This document shows, in pieces, positions 7,320 to 16,209 of a stretch of DNA of 22,161 bases. Source of the stretch: a virus. The DNA is taken from positions 1-22,161 of IMG/VR virus record IMGVR_UViG_3300010354_000761; one strand, given 5' to 3'. The notes under the pieces were generated by a model. That model saw only the letters and a program-made list of their open reading frames with translations. It had not been told where the DNA came from and searched no databases. The translations under genes were made by a program, and so were the position numbers. Within the stretch, counting starts at the first letter, position 1. Each line of letters starts with the position of its first letter.

Positions 7320-9016
7320 TACCTACGTCCAGATCTGAGTGAAGATGGAGGAGTAGCATAAGGTTTATCAATAACAGTTGGTGGAGTAACTGGTTGCTGT
7401 GCCCTATCATTAACATTAGAGAAACTTGGCATCTGCTTCTGTTGAGAACCTCCACTTCCATTTTGCAAAGTATAATAGTCAGATGCTGGGCAGTTTGGAG
7501 TTAAATCACACCCAAAAATATTCAACTTAATATTTTCAAAACTTAATGCTGAAGTAAGACTACCACTCACCGATCCAACTAATGACTGAATTCCACTGAC
7601 TACACCGGCAACATTAGAAAGTTCTTTTTGCATATCAGATAAGAACTTATCAACACTCTTTAAAGCATCATCAGTTCCTTTATTCATTGTGTCCATGTTT
7701 GTCTGAATTATATTTCCAACCAACTCTTCAACAGAACATATAGGTGTTGTTGGTGTAGTCAAGGGAAGAGGAGTATAATTTAGATTAAGTAGTCTATCCA
7801 AAAATCCCTGTATTTGCCCACAGAGATTATTTGTAATCTTACTATAGAGGCATGTAATTAAGTCCGTTATTCTTTCTTTTATATCAATAAATTTGTTTCT
7901 TTTATTTGGTGGCATAGATTCAATCGTTTTTGCCAGAGCTTTATTAATTTGTTTCAACACATATTCCATAATCTTATCAAAAATTATTTTCATGTATTTT
8001 GCTATTTCACACGCAATATTTGCAATCAAACTTTTTATTTCTTGAATTACATTTGATACGGCATCAATATAACTTAATGCTGCATTGACAACTTTATCAA
8101 TGTCTTTTGTTAAATTTTCTAACGCAATCTGAATTGCTTTGAGTGCTGAAGATGTCATATTACATGGACTCATCAGCACAGTTTTTCTCAAGTAATGATC
8201 ATTTCTCTTTACATCTGCTGCAGACAATTCATGAACGGCATCTACATTTTCTCTTGTAGCTCCAGGTTGTGTTGGAGATGTTGGGGAATTTGCTGCCTCG
8301 CACCTAGCTTTAATTCCAGATGAAACTGCCTTTTGAATAAAGGCGGACCTTTCTGTTCCAGTCAACCCTCTTGCTTCCGCTTCAGCAGCAGCACTTTGTT
8401 GATCTTTATATTGCTGTTTATTTAAAGGAAGATCTGATCTTAATCCAAATTCATTTACACTGACCCCAGCTGGGGCAGGAGAACATTCTTGGGATTGTTC
8501 TTTTGATTTTGGTTTATTAACTACAAGTCCTTCATCAGGGACTTTAATATTTGGATCTTTATTTCCATCAGCAGGAGTTGCATATCCACTTGTTGAGGAA
8601 AAGTTTGATTGATCCGTGCCAATTTTTATACTTAATGCAGTTTGAGCATTACTACCCAAGACTCCCATTATAACAGGAACTTGTTGATCTTGCCCGTCAA
8701 GGAAAAAACCAAAAACAAAATTACCTTGGCGAAGATTTGCTGTTGCTCCAGCGTTTGCTTGTCCTCCACCTCCCGTCACAGGATACATTACCTGTGCCCA
8801 AGGCAACTGATCTGATGATATTACTTTTTCTTCTCGGTCATGAAGACCTATAATTCTAACTTTGTATCTACGTCCCCATCCAGGAATTTGATCTTTACTT
8901 TCAAATTTTCCTGCCAAATGATTATCACGCCAGGTAGAATCACTGGCAATCTGTCCTACCCACCAATTGAAACTTGCTCCAAGAAATCCTGGATTAAATA
9001 AGGATCCACCTTCCAT
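7319..9016 (-). CDS. 5: Baseplate central hub protein gp5, without lysozyme domain (565 aa)
   Basis: Residues 1-125 match the OB-fold domain of T4 gp5: N-W-W-V-G-Q-I near the start, then GRRYKVRIIGLHD, LPWAQVMYPVT, a Gly-rich loop, FVFGFFLDG and PVIMGVLG. In T4 this domain sits on the gp27 ring at the end of the tail tube. In T4 the OB fold is followed by a lysozyme domain and a beta-helical needle; here residues 130-270 are a low-complexity linker and residues about 285-500 are a long alpha-helical region with several Cys, followed by a Pro/Gln-rich tail. I see neither a lysozyme motif nor needle repeats. The gene is read 7 bp after the CP12-like gene and downstream of the gp27-like gene, which fits a hub role. 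Confidence 0.85.
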   Translation of the reverse strand: MEGGSLFNPGFLGASFNWWVGQIASDSTWRDNHLAGKFESKDQIPGWGRRYKVRIIGLHDREEKVISSDQLPWAQVMYPVTGGGGQANAGATANLRQGNFVFGFFLDGQDQQVPVIMGVLGSNAQTALSIKIGTDQSNFSSTSGYATPADGNKDPNIKVPDEGLVVNKPKSKEQSQECSPAPAGVSVNEFGLRSDLPLNKQQYKDQQSAAAEAEARGLTGTERSAFIQKAVSSGIKARCEAANSPTSPTQPGATRENVDAVHELSAADVKRNDHYLRKTVLMSPCNMTSSALKAIQIALENLTKDIDKVVNAALSYIDAVSNVIQEIKSLIANIACEIAKYMKIIFDKIMEYVLKQINKALAKTIESMPPNKRNKFIDIKERITDLITCLYSKITNNLCGQIQGFLDRLLNLNYTPLPLTTPTTPICSVEELVGNIIQTNMDTMNKGTDDALKSVDKFLSDMQKELSNVAGVVSGIQSLVGSVSGSLTSALSFENIKLNIFGCDLTPNCPASDYYTLQNGSGGSQQKQMPSFSNVNDRAQQPVTPPTVIDKPYATPPSSLRSGRR

Positions 9017-9023
9017 TTAATTA

Positions 9024-9242
9024 TCAATCTTCATAAATTTTACATTCAGCCGCAGCTGGATTATCGTCACAATAAAGTTCTAGTGAAGAAGGATCATGAT
9101 CATCTTCTGGATGCCTTTCTACATATCTTTGCAGAGATGCTAGTTCTTCTTCAGTATGTCTACGTGCTTGAGGTGAAGTTTGAGGATCGTCCAAAATCCT
9201 TTTGTCTTCTTCAATATGCTGTTGAATGTTTCTGTCGTTCAT
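9024..9242 (-). CDS. cp12: CP12-like Calvin-cycle regulator (72 aa)
   Basis: The C-terminus reads S-S-L-E-L-Y-C58-D-D-N-P-A-A-A-E-C67-K-I-Y-E-D72. This is the glyceraldehyde-3-phosphate dehydrogenase-binding tail of CP12: two Cys separated by eight residues, a central N-P, and a final x-Y-E/D-D. In cyanobacteria CP12 ties GAPDH and phosphoribulokinase into an inactive complex, and cyanophage CP12 is thought to divert carbon from the Calvin cycle to the pentose phosphate pathway. The N-terminal half is helical and charged (NIQQHIEEDKRIL, RRHTEEELASL). It lacks the N-terminal Cys pair and the A-W-D of the usual core motif. The ATG overlaps the stop of the gp27-like gene (ATGA), and the gp5 start follows 7 bp later, so it is translationally embedded in the baseplate operon. 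Confidence 0.85.
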   Translation of the reverse strand: MNDRNIQQHIEEDKRILDDPQTSPQARRHTEEELASLQRYVERHPEDDHDPSSLELYCDDNPAAAECKIYED

Positions 9243-10576
9243 AATGGAATACTACCTGATGTGTGATTTCCTTTTCTTCCAAAAGAATCTCTCACTAGAT
9301 TTAATTTGGTAAAAGTTTCTTTCGGAGAAATGTAATGACATAAATCTGCTATAATATATAGACCTCCACTTTGCTTATTTACTTCATCCTTTTTTTCTGC
9401 ATTTTGTGGTGGAGCATCAATGAAAACCACATCTCCTGCATGTAAAGAAAAATCACCAGATATTGTGATAGTAGTTTTATCAGAATATAATTGATTGTAT
9501 CTCATGATTGCCTGATTTAAAATATTTTTATATTCAAAGTTTTCCTCTTCAGACTTTTGTATTTGTTGGTCAGTAGTTCCAGATGGAAGAGTTCCTTTAT
9601 CCAACAAATAATAAGTTGTTCTAGAAAATTCTTTATTAGATCCAGTTTGATTGAATTCGGGATTTAAAACTGGCAATTCCTTTCCTGCCAATTTTAAATC
9701 TTTTTCAGACTGTTTAGCATTCGGTGTTACAACTTCATAGTAACAAGTGAATGGATCAAATAAAATAGTACGTGTAGAAAAAGCGCCCATCTTTAATTTT
9801 TCTTGCACGTCTACACGATTATCTTTAGAATAATTAAGTGCTTTTGTATCATATCCAGCAGGAATATTTGTTCCTCTAGAGTCTGGAGATTCGTTATATA
9901 TGATAGACTTTTTTTTCTCCTGAGACAATAGAGAATCTATAGATTTAAACTTAAACCCATCAGAAGTTTCAAAGAAAAAATATCCAGCAGTTTTTCCTTC
10001 AGCACCTGGAATATTTGGAACCGCTTTTTTAGACAACCAATTCATAGCATAATATGGTTTTCTATTATTGCCAATAAAATTATAAGTGTTTGAAGTTTCT
10101 TCAATATCAATTTTCTTTTTTGTTTTGAGACTAGTGGTTAGAATATCTTTAATATGATCCGATATTTTTCCATCAAATCTTTTATTAAGTCTAATTTTTT
10201 CATTCATAATAAATTCTTTAGAAACCATATCAAGTTGAACCATTGATTTGGTTGTGTCCTCAGTGAGTGGAGTAACTTTATTAACATATAAAGTTAAACT
10301 TAAAACATTATTATTATTGTCTTTAAATTTTATAGATACTTTTTCTTGTCCAACGATTGGTAATCCTTCTAGAACAGTCTTTTTATCAATTGCATTTCCC
10401 GTATCGGCAAAGGTAAATGATGCTTTTAAAGTATCTTGTAAGATACTTTCATAATACATTAGTCTAACAGTACCGCCAACTAAACTTACAGTTTTACTTT
10501 GATCCTTATTGGAATAAATATCCATCCTTTCAATAAAAGATGGTTCAGCAGATTTAGTTATTACTTGATTTGACAT
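9239..10576 (-). CDS. Baseplate hub protein, gp27-like (445 aa)
   Basis: It starts MSNQVITKSAEPSFIERMDI and is mainly beta, with segments such as VRLMYYESILQDTLKASFTF, VSIKFKDNNNNVLSLTLYV and a late ITISGDFSLHAGDVVFID. The last resembles the second barrel of gp27/VgrG-type hub proteins, where I-x-G-x-x-x-L-x-x-G-D-x-V is common. T4 gp27 (391 aa) forms the trimeric hub that carries gp5. This protein has a similar size and is encoded two genes upstream of gp5, so I infer the same job, though sequence similarity to T4 gp27 is not evident by eye. A Shine-Dalgarno AAGAGGT lies about eight bases before the ATG. Its TGA overlaps the ATG of the CP12-like gene. Confidence 0.7.
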   Translation of the reverse strand: MSNQVITKSAEPSFIERMDIYSNKDQSKTVSLVGGTVRLMYYESILQDTLKASFTFADTGNAIDKKTVLEGLPIVGQEKVSIKFKDNNNNVLSLTLYVNKVTPLTEDTTKSMVQLDMVSKEFIMNEKIRLNKRFDGKISDHIKDILTTSLKTKKKIDIEETSNTYNFIGNNRKPYYAMNWLSKKAVPNIPGAEGKTAGYFFFETSDGFKFKSIDSLLSQEKKKSIIYNESPDSRGTNIPAGYDTKALNYSKDNRVDVQEKLKMGAFSTRTILFDPFTCYYEVVTPNAKQSEKDLKLAGKELPVLNPEFNQTGSNKEFSRTTYYLLDKGTLPSGTTDQQIQKSEEENFEYKNILNQAIMRYNQLYSDKTTITISGDFSLHAGDVVFIDAPPQNAEKKDEVNKQSGGLYIIADLCHYISPKETFTKLNLVRDSFGRKGNHTSGSIPL

Positions 10577-10599
10577 TTTATATTACCTCTTACTTATAT

Positions 10600-13512
10600 T
10601 TACCCACCTTGATATAGGACATCAAATGGATCATCACCTTCGCTGCTTTCATCAAAGAAAAATGAAGATCCAGACGATTCTTGTCCATAACCACCAGAAA
10701 CATTATTTGGAACAGAATCTTCAACTATTATCATCTGTTCTGCGCCAGATTCATAAGAGGCATATGATTGAAGAATGTTTGCAATTTGAGGTTTAGTTCT
10801 CGCTAAATTAAGTTTTTCGGCAAGTCCTGGAGCAATAGAATCTAAACCTTGAGTAGTATCTGCGTCAAAAACAAATTCCTCTCCTCTTTCACCAATAAGA
10901 GCTTTTGTAGGTCCACCCACTCTACCACCTTTGGCAAGTTTTACTAAACCTCCACCACCTAAAAATTGTTTTAGTGTTGCCCTTACTCTCGCAGAACCTG
11001 CATAATCTTTAGCACCAATAGATCCAGACCCACCCCACTGTGCTCCAGGAATATCAAAAGCAAGACCAGAGTAGTGATAAGACCCCGGAGCATGACCACC
11101 AACAGGTCCAAATCCCTTAAACTCAGTAACTTGTATTCCTTTTGATTTAAAGAAATTATAAGCTCTTACTGCAGTATCTCTATCTCTAAAGGCAATATGA
11201 TCATGATAGTTTGAAGGTAGTCCATGTCCACCTTTATCAAATTTACCAAATGGAGTATTAGGATCGCCAGTGATGTATTGCGAAACGGCACCACCAATAC
11301 TACCCCTATCTAGTGAACCCATATCTCCCATTCTAGATCTCCCTTTACCAAAGCTTGATAATGCATCAGCAGCAAACTGATATCTTCTGGGATAATTTGG
11401 AACTCCAGCTTTTTCCATTTCTCGTTCAAAAATTTGAACGGCTTTCTTAACATCGGTTACACCTTTCAGTCTATTAAGAGTTCCATAAGATCTCATTTCT
11501 TTCATCATCCATTCAACTTGTGTATCTAATTTCCAAGGATCTTTTCCAGAAGATGCTGCCCATGCAACTAGTGCATCCCACCTACCACCACTTCCTGGTC
11601 CAGTGCCCCATTGCATAATTCCACGTCCTGGACCACCACCAAGTTGTCTAGACTGAGGATTAACCCCAGACTCTTGCATAAGATTACCAATTACGCCAGC
11701 AGCTGCTTGCTCTGTAAATCCATATCCAATCAGGTAATTAAAAACTTTCTCAGCATTCGTGTTTCCTACTAAAGAACCTGTTCCTGGTGGCATTTGATCT
11801 TCAGTTGGAGCACCTGGAGCTCCTCCACCTTCTTTTTTAAATCTAAGGTTTTCTTGAATTTCTCTCAGAGTCCTCTGAGCATTAGTTTCAGTTGCATCTT
11901 TAAACGAAGCAGCAACCCATTGACTAATATCTCCTCCCTCAGAAACAGCATCTAATGCTTTAGGATCAACAAATCCACCTTCAGCAAAAGCAGCAGCAAC
12001 TCCTCCTTTCAATTTTCCGTCATTTATTCCTTTAGAAATTAAAAGATTAATTCCAAGTCCAACATTTTCATAATCTCTTTGAGTTGGTTTTTGTCCTAAA
12101 AGAATTTTAGAGGTAATGGAGAGAATAGGACCAAAATAATCACTCTTTCCAAGATTCTTCCCCGCATTCAAAATCATATTAAATGGATTCATAAAATCCG
12201 GTAATTTTGGTTTTGGAAATAGTCCAAATAATTTTTCTTCTCCACCAACATCTGATCCTGGTTTTACATCAGTATCTTCTCTTGGTTTCTTGGCAGATAA
12301 TTTTCTTTTATATTTCTTAGATCCTTTACCTTTAGAAGCAACTCTTCTTACCCCACCACGCGATTTACCACCTCTCGTTATTCCACCTTCAGCATATTGC
12401 TTAGGTTTTGTTGGTTTTTTACCACCAAAAAATAAATCATATAAAGCTCCTCCAGCCATATCACCCAGTGTACCACCTGCAATAGCACCAAGAGCACCAG
12501 TTGCAAGTGCTAGAGGTCCTCCAGTGAGACCAAGCACTCCTGCCAATCCACCACCTATGGTTCCCAATATTGCAGCACCAATTGCACGGAACGCTGCTCT
12601 ACCAGGATTTTCCCCAAGAGCCCATGATAATCCAAAATCAATTAATGCTCCAACAATAGGAAGAGGTATTCTTTTTAAAAATGGTCTTACTGAAGAAAGA
12701 AGTGCTTTATTTCCACCACGACCCATAGTTACTTGAGGTCTTTGTCTGAATGGATTTCTAATATCAATGCCACCGGCACGACCACCACCACTTGTTGTTA
12801 CTCTAGGTCTTCCTCCAATTCCAGGTCTAGGTCTTGCGCCAGCAGATCCAGCACCTCTACCCCCACCAAATCCTCCAGATCCAGCAGCAACCATTCCTGC
12901 TACAATAGCAAGATTTAAAAACTGATTTAATAATCCCGAAAGTTGATCAAACTGTTTTACTCCATCATTACCAAAAAGATTTTTTACAAATCCACGAGTG
13001 GCATCATATGCTTTATATCCCCAATCAATAAAAGTTACAAGACCATCTAAGAGTTTTCCGCCAAGATTAAGAACAAAATCTGTTGCTTGTCCTAAAAATT
13101 TAACAATAGGAATTATTTTTGGAAGATGATCAACTAATCTAACAACAAAATATCCAAGGATAATATTTCCTATAAAGTTTTTAATCCAATCCAAAAATCC
13201 CATTTTAGGTAATTTTGTCATTGAAACTTTACCCTTCTCTGCCTTCGGTTTTGTTTCTAATTTTTCTTCTATTTTTTCTCTTCTCTTAGAACTCTCTTGC
13301 CTCTTCGCTTCATTTAATTTTTTCTTTTCTGCAGCTAAAGTACCTTTTAAAATAGAATCAACTTCTATTACTTTAACACGAATAATGCCAATGTTTTTTA
13401 CAGAGTTTTCAGACAAAGAAATTGAAGAAGAACTCTTAACAAACACTTTACTGACCTTTGCAAGTGCTCCTCCTTTTGATGATGGTAAAAACTTTTGAGT
13501 GTTGATTGCCAT
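10600..13512 (-). CDS. Tape-measure-like tail protein with lysozyme and M15-peptidase-like domains (970 aa)
   Basis: Order: a charged coil (residues 60-98); a hydrophobic segment around NIILGYFVVRLVDHLPKI (104-165); a Gly/Arg-rich region (205-245); a Gly/Ala hydrophobic stretch (285-365); a phage tail lysozyme-like domain (about 585-720); an M15-like domain (about 770-830); and a GEEFVFDA motif near residue 890. The lysozyme domain has the likely catalytic Glu614 in G-N-L-M-Q-E-S-G, then GRGIMQW. The second domain has S-Y-H-Y-S-G-L-A-F-D, an exact fit to the S-x-H-x-x-G-x-A-x-D zinc site of D,D-carboxypeptidases, but no E-x-W-H-type third ligand follows. The hydrophobic segment and GEEF motif are shared with the 838-aa upstream protein. 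I infer a tail-lumen protein that opens peptidoglycan during DNA entry. A GAGGT precedes the ATG. Confidence 0.8.
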   Translation of the reverse strand: MAINTQKFLPSSKGGALAKVSKVFVKSSSSISLSENSVKNIGIIRVKVIEVDSILKGTLAAEKKKLNEAKRQESSKRREKIEEKLETKPKAEKGKVSMTKLPKMGFLDWIKNFIGNIILGYFVVRLVDHLPKIIPIVKFLGQATDFVLNLGGKLLDGLVTFIDWGYKAYDATRGFVKNLFGNDGVKQFDQLSGLLNQFLNLAIVAGMVAAGSGGFGGGRGAGSAGARPRPGIGGRPRVTTSGGGRAGGIDIRNPFRQRPQVTMGRGGNKALLSSVRPFLKRIPLPIVGALIDFGLSWALGENPGRAAFRAIGAAILGTIGGGLAGVLGLTGGPLALATGALGAIAGGTLGDMAGGALYDLFFGGKKPTKPKQYAEGGITRGGKSRGGVRRVASKGKGSKKYKRKLSAKKPREDTDVKPGSDVGGEEKLFGLFPKPKLPDFMNPFNMILNAGKNLGKSDYFGPILSITSKILLGQKPTQRDYENVGLGINLLISKGINDGKLKGGVAAAFAEGGFVDPKALDAVSEGGDISQWVAASFKDATETNAQRTLREIQENLRFKKEGGGAPGAPTEDQMPPGTGSLVGNTNAEKVFNYLIGYGFTEQAAAGVIGNLMQESGVNPQSRQLGGGPGRGIMQWGTGPGSGGRWDALVAWAASSGKDPWKLDTQVEWMMKEMRSYGTLNRLKGVTDVKKAVQIFEREMEKAGVPNYPRRYQFAADALSSFGKGRSRMGDMGSLDRGSIGGAVSQYITGDPNTPFGKFDKGGHGLPSNYHDHIAFRDRDTAVRAYNFFKSKGIQVTEFKGFGPVGGHAPGSYHYSGLAFDIPGAQWGGSGSIGAKDYAGSARVRATLKQFLGGGGLVKLAKGGRVGGPTKALIGERGEEFVFDADTTQGLDSIAPGLAEKLNLARTKPQIANILQSYASYESGAEQMIIVEDSVPNNVSGGYGQESSGSSFFFDESSEGDDPFDVLYQGG

Positions 13513-13517
13513 CTATC

Positions 13518-16034
13518 TTACCTCATCATTCCAAGTGTTTGTTGCTTTGTTCTCATTCCTTTTGTAGAAGCACTAAAGTTTGGTGTCCTAGTCTTTGAAG
13601 ATCTTCCGCCACCTTGTCCTCCACCACCTATCAAATTAGCTTTTGTTCTGACAACTTTTACAGAAGGTTTTACTGCTGGTTTCACTCCCTTTACTTTTGG
13701 TTTTGATTTTGCAAGTTGTGCTTGTTGTTGAGATACTCTTGACCCACCACCAAACCAACCTGCCTTATCCCACCAAGGACGTTTTGCTTCAAGTGCTTGA
13801 GTATTTTTATCCTTTGGTTTGCCAGACACTCCTAACAATCCACCAAGCAAAGTTTTACTTCCAGCAAGTCCCATAGACTCGGCAGCAGTTCTTTTTCCAC
13901 CTAAGATCATATCAACATCACCCTTTCCTTTCATAGGATTTAATTGATGCAATGCTTGAAGTCTTTGTTGAACTGTTTTTCCTTTACCAAACAAAACCCC
14001 CATAGGGTCTTTCATCTTATCAAAGTCATACTTATCTTCTATCCTATAACCACCACCTTCTTTTTTAGATCTTTCATTTGCCCAGAATTGACCCAAAATA
14101 TTTTTTGCATTCTTAGCAGACTCACTCATTTTTCCTTTTTCATCAACATAATCAGCATACTGAACTCTTATACCACCCGCTTTGAGTTTCTTCAAGAAAC
14201 TTTTTTGTGTTTCAAGTGCAGGATTTCCATCTTTAGCTCCTTGAGCACGAAGTTCTTTTATTTTTGCTTCTGCTTTTGAAATTTCAGATCCTGTTCTTTT
14301 CTTTGCTCTTTGAATTGCTTTCTGAAGTTCTTGTTGAGATTCTTTACCCAAATCCATTTCACTAATAGGACCACCAAATCCACCTAACATTTGTTTAGCA
14401 TAAATTGACCCAGCATCTCTATATGTTGCTGCTCCAGGACCTTGCAACTTTTCTCCAATTTCTTGGAACATATTTTTGGATGTTGATTTGCTCCCAGAGG
14501 GTTTTGCACCTGAAATTTTCTGTTGAGCAGCACCCATAATCTTTGAAATAATATTACCAGAAGGTGTTTTTATTCCTGTACTATTAGCAATTCTAGCAAT
14601 TGTACCAACAGGATCGGATAATAGAGATCCTGATGAAGATTTTGCGGAAGATCCTGAAGTAGAAGGAATCCCCCAGGTAGATTGCTTACTCAAATCTGCT
14701 CCAAATTTATATCTAATAAACCTATTGATTGCGCTTAAAGGATCCTTGTTGAATGGTAGATTAGTATTTGCATCACGATATCCAAAACTTCTATCACCGC
14801 CTATCATTCCGCCGCCAGCTGCATATATGGTGCCACTCATCAATTTTGGTTTATTAGTTCCTCCCCCAGCAGCATTCATTGCTTCAAGAGTATCAACTCC
14901 ATATTTTTCAACTGCTCCGCGAGACATGACAAATTCGCCATCACTCAACATAGCAGGGACTTTATCTACACCCTTTTCTCCACTCACAAATCCACTGGCA
15001 AATCCACCACCACTAAAAGCACGGAAAAGACCACCACCATTAAACATTCCACCAAAACCACGTTGAAGAACTTGCTCACTCTGTAATTGAGCACCTCCAG
15101 GAGTTCCTTGTCCTGGTTTTATGCCTTCTCTTTTTTGTTCATTTTGTTGCGAAGCATAGTAAGCTCCTACACCACCAGCAACTGCAAGAGATGCAACAGG
15201 ATTTCTAGCAATCAGTTTTAATAGAGATGGTATTGCAACCTTGCCGATACGGAAGATAAATCCTCCGACCATTTTGGTCAAACCTAAAGTTAATCTACCA
15301 AAAGATGTTCCAAATAAAATATAAGAACTAAGAAGTGCTGGCCACCAATCTTTTACAAAACGAATGATAGATTTAACTTTACTTGCATTTTTAGGATCAC
15401 CTAACCACTCAACAAGTTTATAAACGATTCTTCCAAGAATAATAGTTGTAAAAAATTGTATTATTCTATCAAGTAAAGATTTGACGGGGGCAATTATTTT
15501 CTCTGCTACTTTTTTTAGTCCTTCAAATCTTTTTTCTAATTTACTTTCAGCAAGTCCTCTTTTTTCTTGCTCTGCTTTTCTTCTATTATATGCATCAGTA
15601 TCATCAGATATTTTATTTTGCTGCTTCAAAGTTTCACTTATTGAATCCATAGAAGCGGCGATTGCTGCAATATTGTCTTCTAAAGTTCTAGATATGGGAG
15701 ATGCTGCTAAAGAAGCAGTTCCTGGCAAAGATTTAAGTTGACTTGCTCCTATAATTTTTTGTTTAACACTGCCAATACCAAAAGAACCCGCTGTTATTTT
15801 CTTTTTCTTTACTTCAAATCTACCTTTATCCTTTTTACTTTTGACTCTTTTATATTCTTCAGTCAAAAGCATAACTTCTTCAGTAGGAATTGTTTTTTTG
15901 GTCATCCTACTCTTGACCATTGCCTCTTTAAGAAGAGTCAGATAAGTTTCATAATCAAGGTCAAAAACATCATCAAGCCCAATAAGCCTCAGTACTCTAA
16001 CATCTATTTCCTCTTTTGGATTAGAAATGGGCAT
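13518..16034 (-). CDS. Tail tape-measure-like protein, gp29 analogue (838 aa)
   Basis: It has an alpha-helical charged N-terminal third (coil around residues 118-185), a hydrophobic segment I-I-Q-F-F-T-T-I-I-L-G-R-I-V-Y-K-L-V-E-W (191-210) extending to about 260, and a tape-measure signature near residues 352-380: G-V-D-K-V-P-A-M-L-S-D-G-E-F-V-M, then AVEKYG. The V-P-A-M-L-x-x-G-E-F-V pattern is widespread in tail tape-measure proteins. The remainder is Lys/Gly/Ser-rich with coils around 580-660. It lies directly after the frameshift chaperone genes, the usual position of a tape measure, and its ATG overlaps the 62-aa ORF by 14 bp. T4 gp29 (590 aa) fills this role in T4; I infer the analogous function. 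Its stop is 5 bp before the 970-aa paralog. Confidence 0.75.
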   Translation of the reverse strand: MPISNPKEEIDVRVLRLIGLDDVFDLDYETYLTLLKEAMVKSRMTKKTIPTEEVMLLTEEYKRVKSKKDKGRFEVKKKKITAGSFGIGSVKQKIIGASQLKSLPGTASLAASPISRTLEDNIAAIAASMDSISETLKQQNKISDDTDAYNRRKAEQEKRGLAESKLEKRFEGLKKVAEKIIAPVKSLLDRIIQFFTTIILGRIVYKLVEWLGDPKNASKVKSIIRFVKDWWPALLSSYILFGTSFGRLTLGLTKMVGGFIFRIGKVAIPSLLKLIARNPVASLAVAGGVGAYYASQQNEQKREGIKPGQGTPGGAQLQSEQVLQRGFGGMFNGGGLFRAFSGGGFASGFVSGEKGVDKVPAMLSDGEFVMSRGAVEKYGVDTLEAMNAAGGGTNKPKLMSGTIYAAGGGMIGGDRSFGYRDANTNLPFNKDPLSAINRFIRYKFGADLSKQSTWGIPSTSGSSAKSSSGSLLSDPVGTIARIANSTGIKTPSGNIISKIMGAAQQKISGAKPSGSKSTSKNMFQEIGEKLQGPGAATYRDAGSIYAKQMLGGFGGPISEMDLGKESQQELQKAIQRAKKRTGSEISKAEAKIKELRAQGAKDGNPALETQKSFLKKLKAGGIRVQYADYVDEKGKMSESAKNAKNILGQFWANERSKKEGGGYRIEDKYDFDKMKDPMGVLFGKGKTVQQRLQALHQLNPMKGKGDVDMILGGKRTAAESMGLAGSKTLLGGLLGVSGKPKDKNTQALEAKRPWWDKAGWFGGGSRVSQQQAQLAKSKPKVKGVKPAVKPSVKVVRTKANLIGGGGQGGGRSSKTRTPNFSASTKGMRTKQQTLGMMR

Positions 16035-16209
16035 TGCTCATCTGTTGTTTTTGTTTTAGTTCTTCTTCTTCAAGATGCTGTTGCAACATTGTTACATATA
16101 TGTCTCTTTCCCACGGGATCATATTTTCAATCTCCCATAGTGAATATTTATGGTATTGTATAAGAGAAAAATTAAGACGAAAGTAACTCTCAAGGTCCAT
16201 GTGGACCAT
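16021..16209 (-). CDS. 62-aa ORF downstream of gp26, probable frameshift (T) extension of a tail assembly chaperone
   Basis: The ORF reads MVHMDLESYFRLNFSL, then S-L-W-E-I-E-N-M-I-P-W-E-R-D-I-Y and a charged helical tail. The W-E-I-x-x-M-P-W-x-x-R pattern resembles the short second chaperone ORF (T of lambda GT) that precedes tape-measure genes in many tailed phages. Neither candidate ATG (16209 or 16200) has a Shine-Dalgarno, and both lie in or at the edge of a hairpin, so independent initiation looks poor. The frame is -1 relative to the gp26-type gene, whose stop lies 2 bp upstream, and a slippery heptamer joins the two. In cyanophages this position is sometimes labelled gp51, but T4 gp51 is about 250 aa, so I do not use that name. 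It overlaps the 838-aa gene by 14 bp. Confidence 0.7.
   Translation of the reverse strand: MVHMDLESYFRLNFSLIQYHKYSLWEIENMIPWERDIYVTMLQQHLEEEELKQKQQMSNAHF

Noticed and set aside
7319-9016. Lysozyme domain in gp5 as in T4
   Set aside because: No catalytic Glu/Asp/Thr context or lysozyme-like stretch is visible between the OB fold and the C-terminus; that region is linker plus long helices.
12290-12736. 148-codon plus-strand ORF opposite the 970-aa gene
   Set aside because: Its Pro/Ala-rich translation is the complement of the Gly/Ala-rich stretch of the real gene; no ribosome binding site or family pattern.
15738-16163. 141-codon plus-strand ORF spanning the start of the 838-aa gene
   Set aside because: Phe/Ser/Leu-rich shadow of a Lys-rich coding region; it lies antisense to two real genes.
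16021-16209. Calling the 62-aa ORF gp51
   Set aside because: T4 gp51 is about 250 aa and no similarity is evident by eye; position alone does not justify the name.
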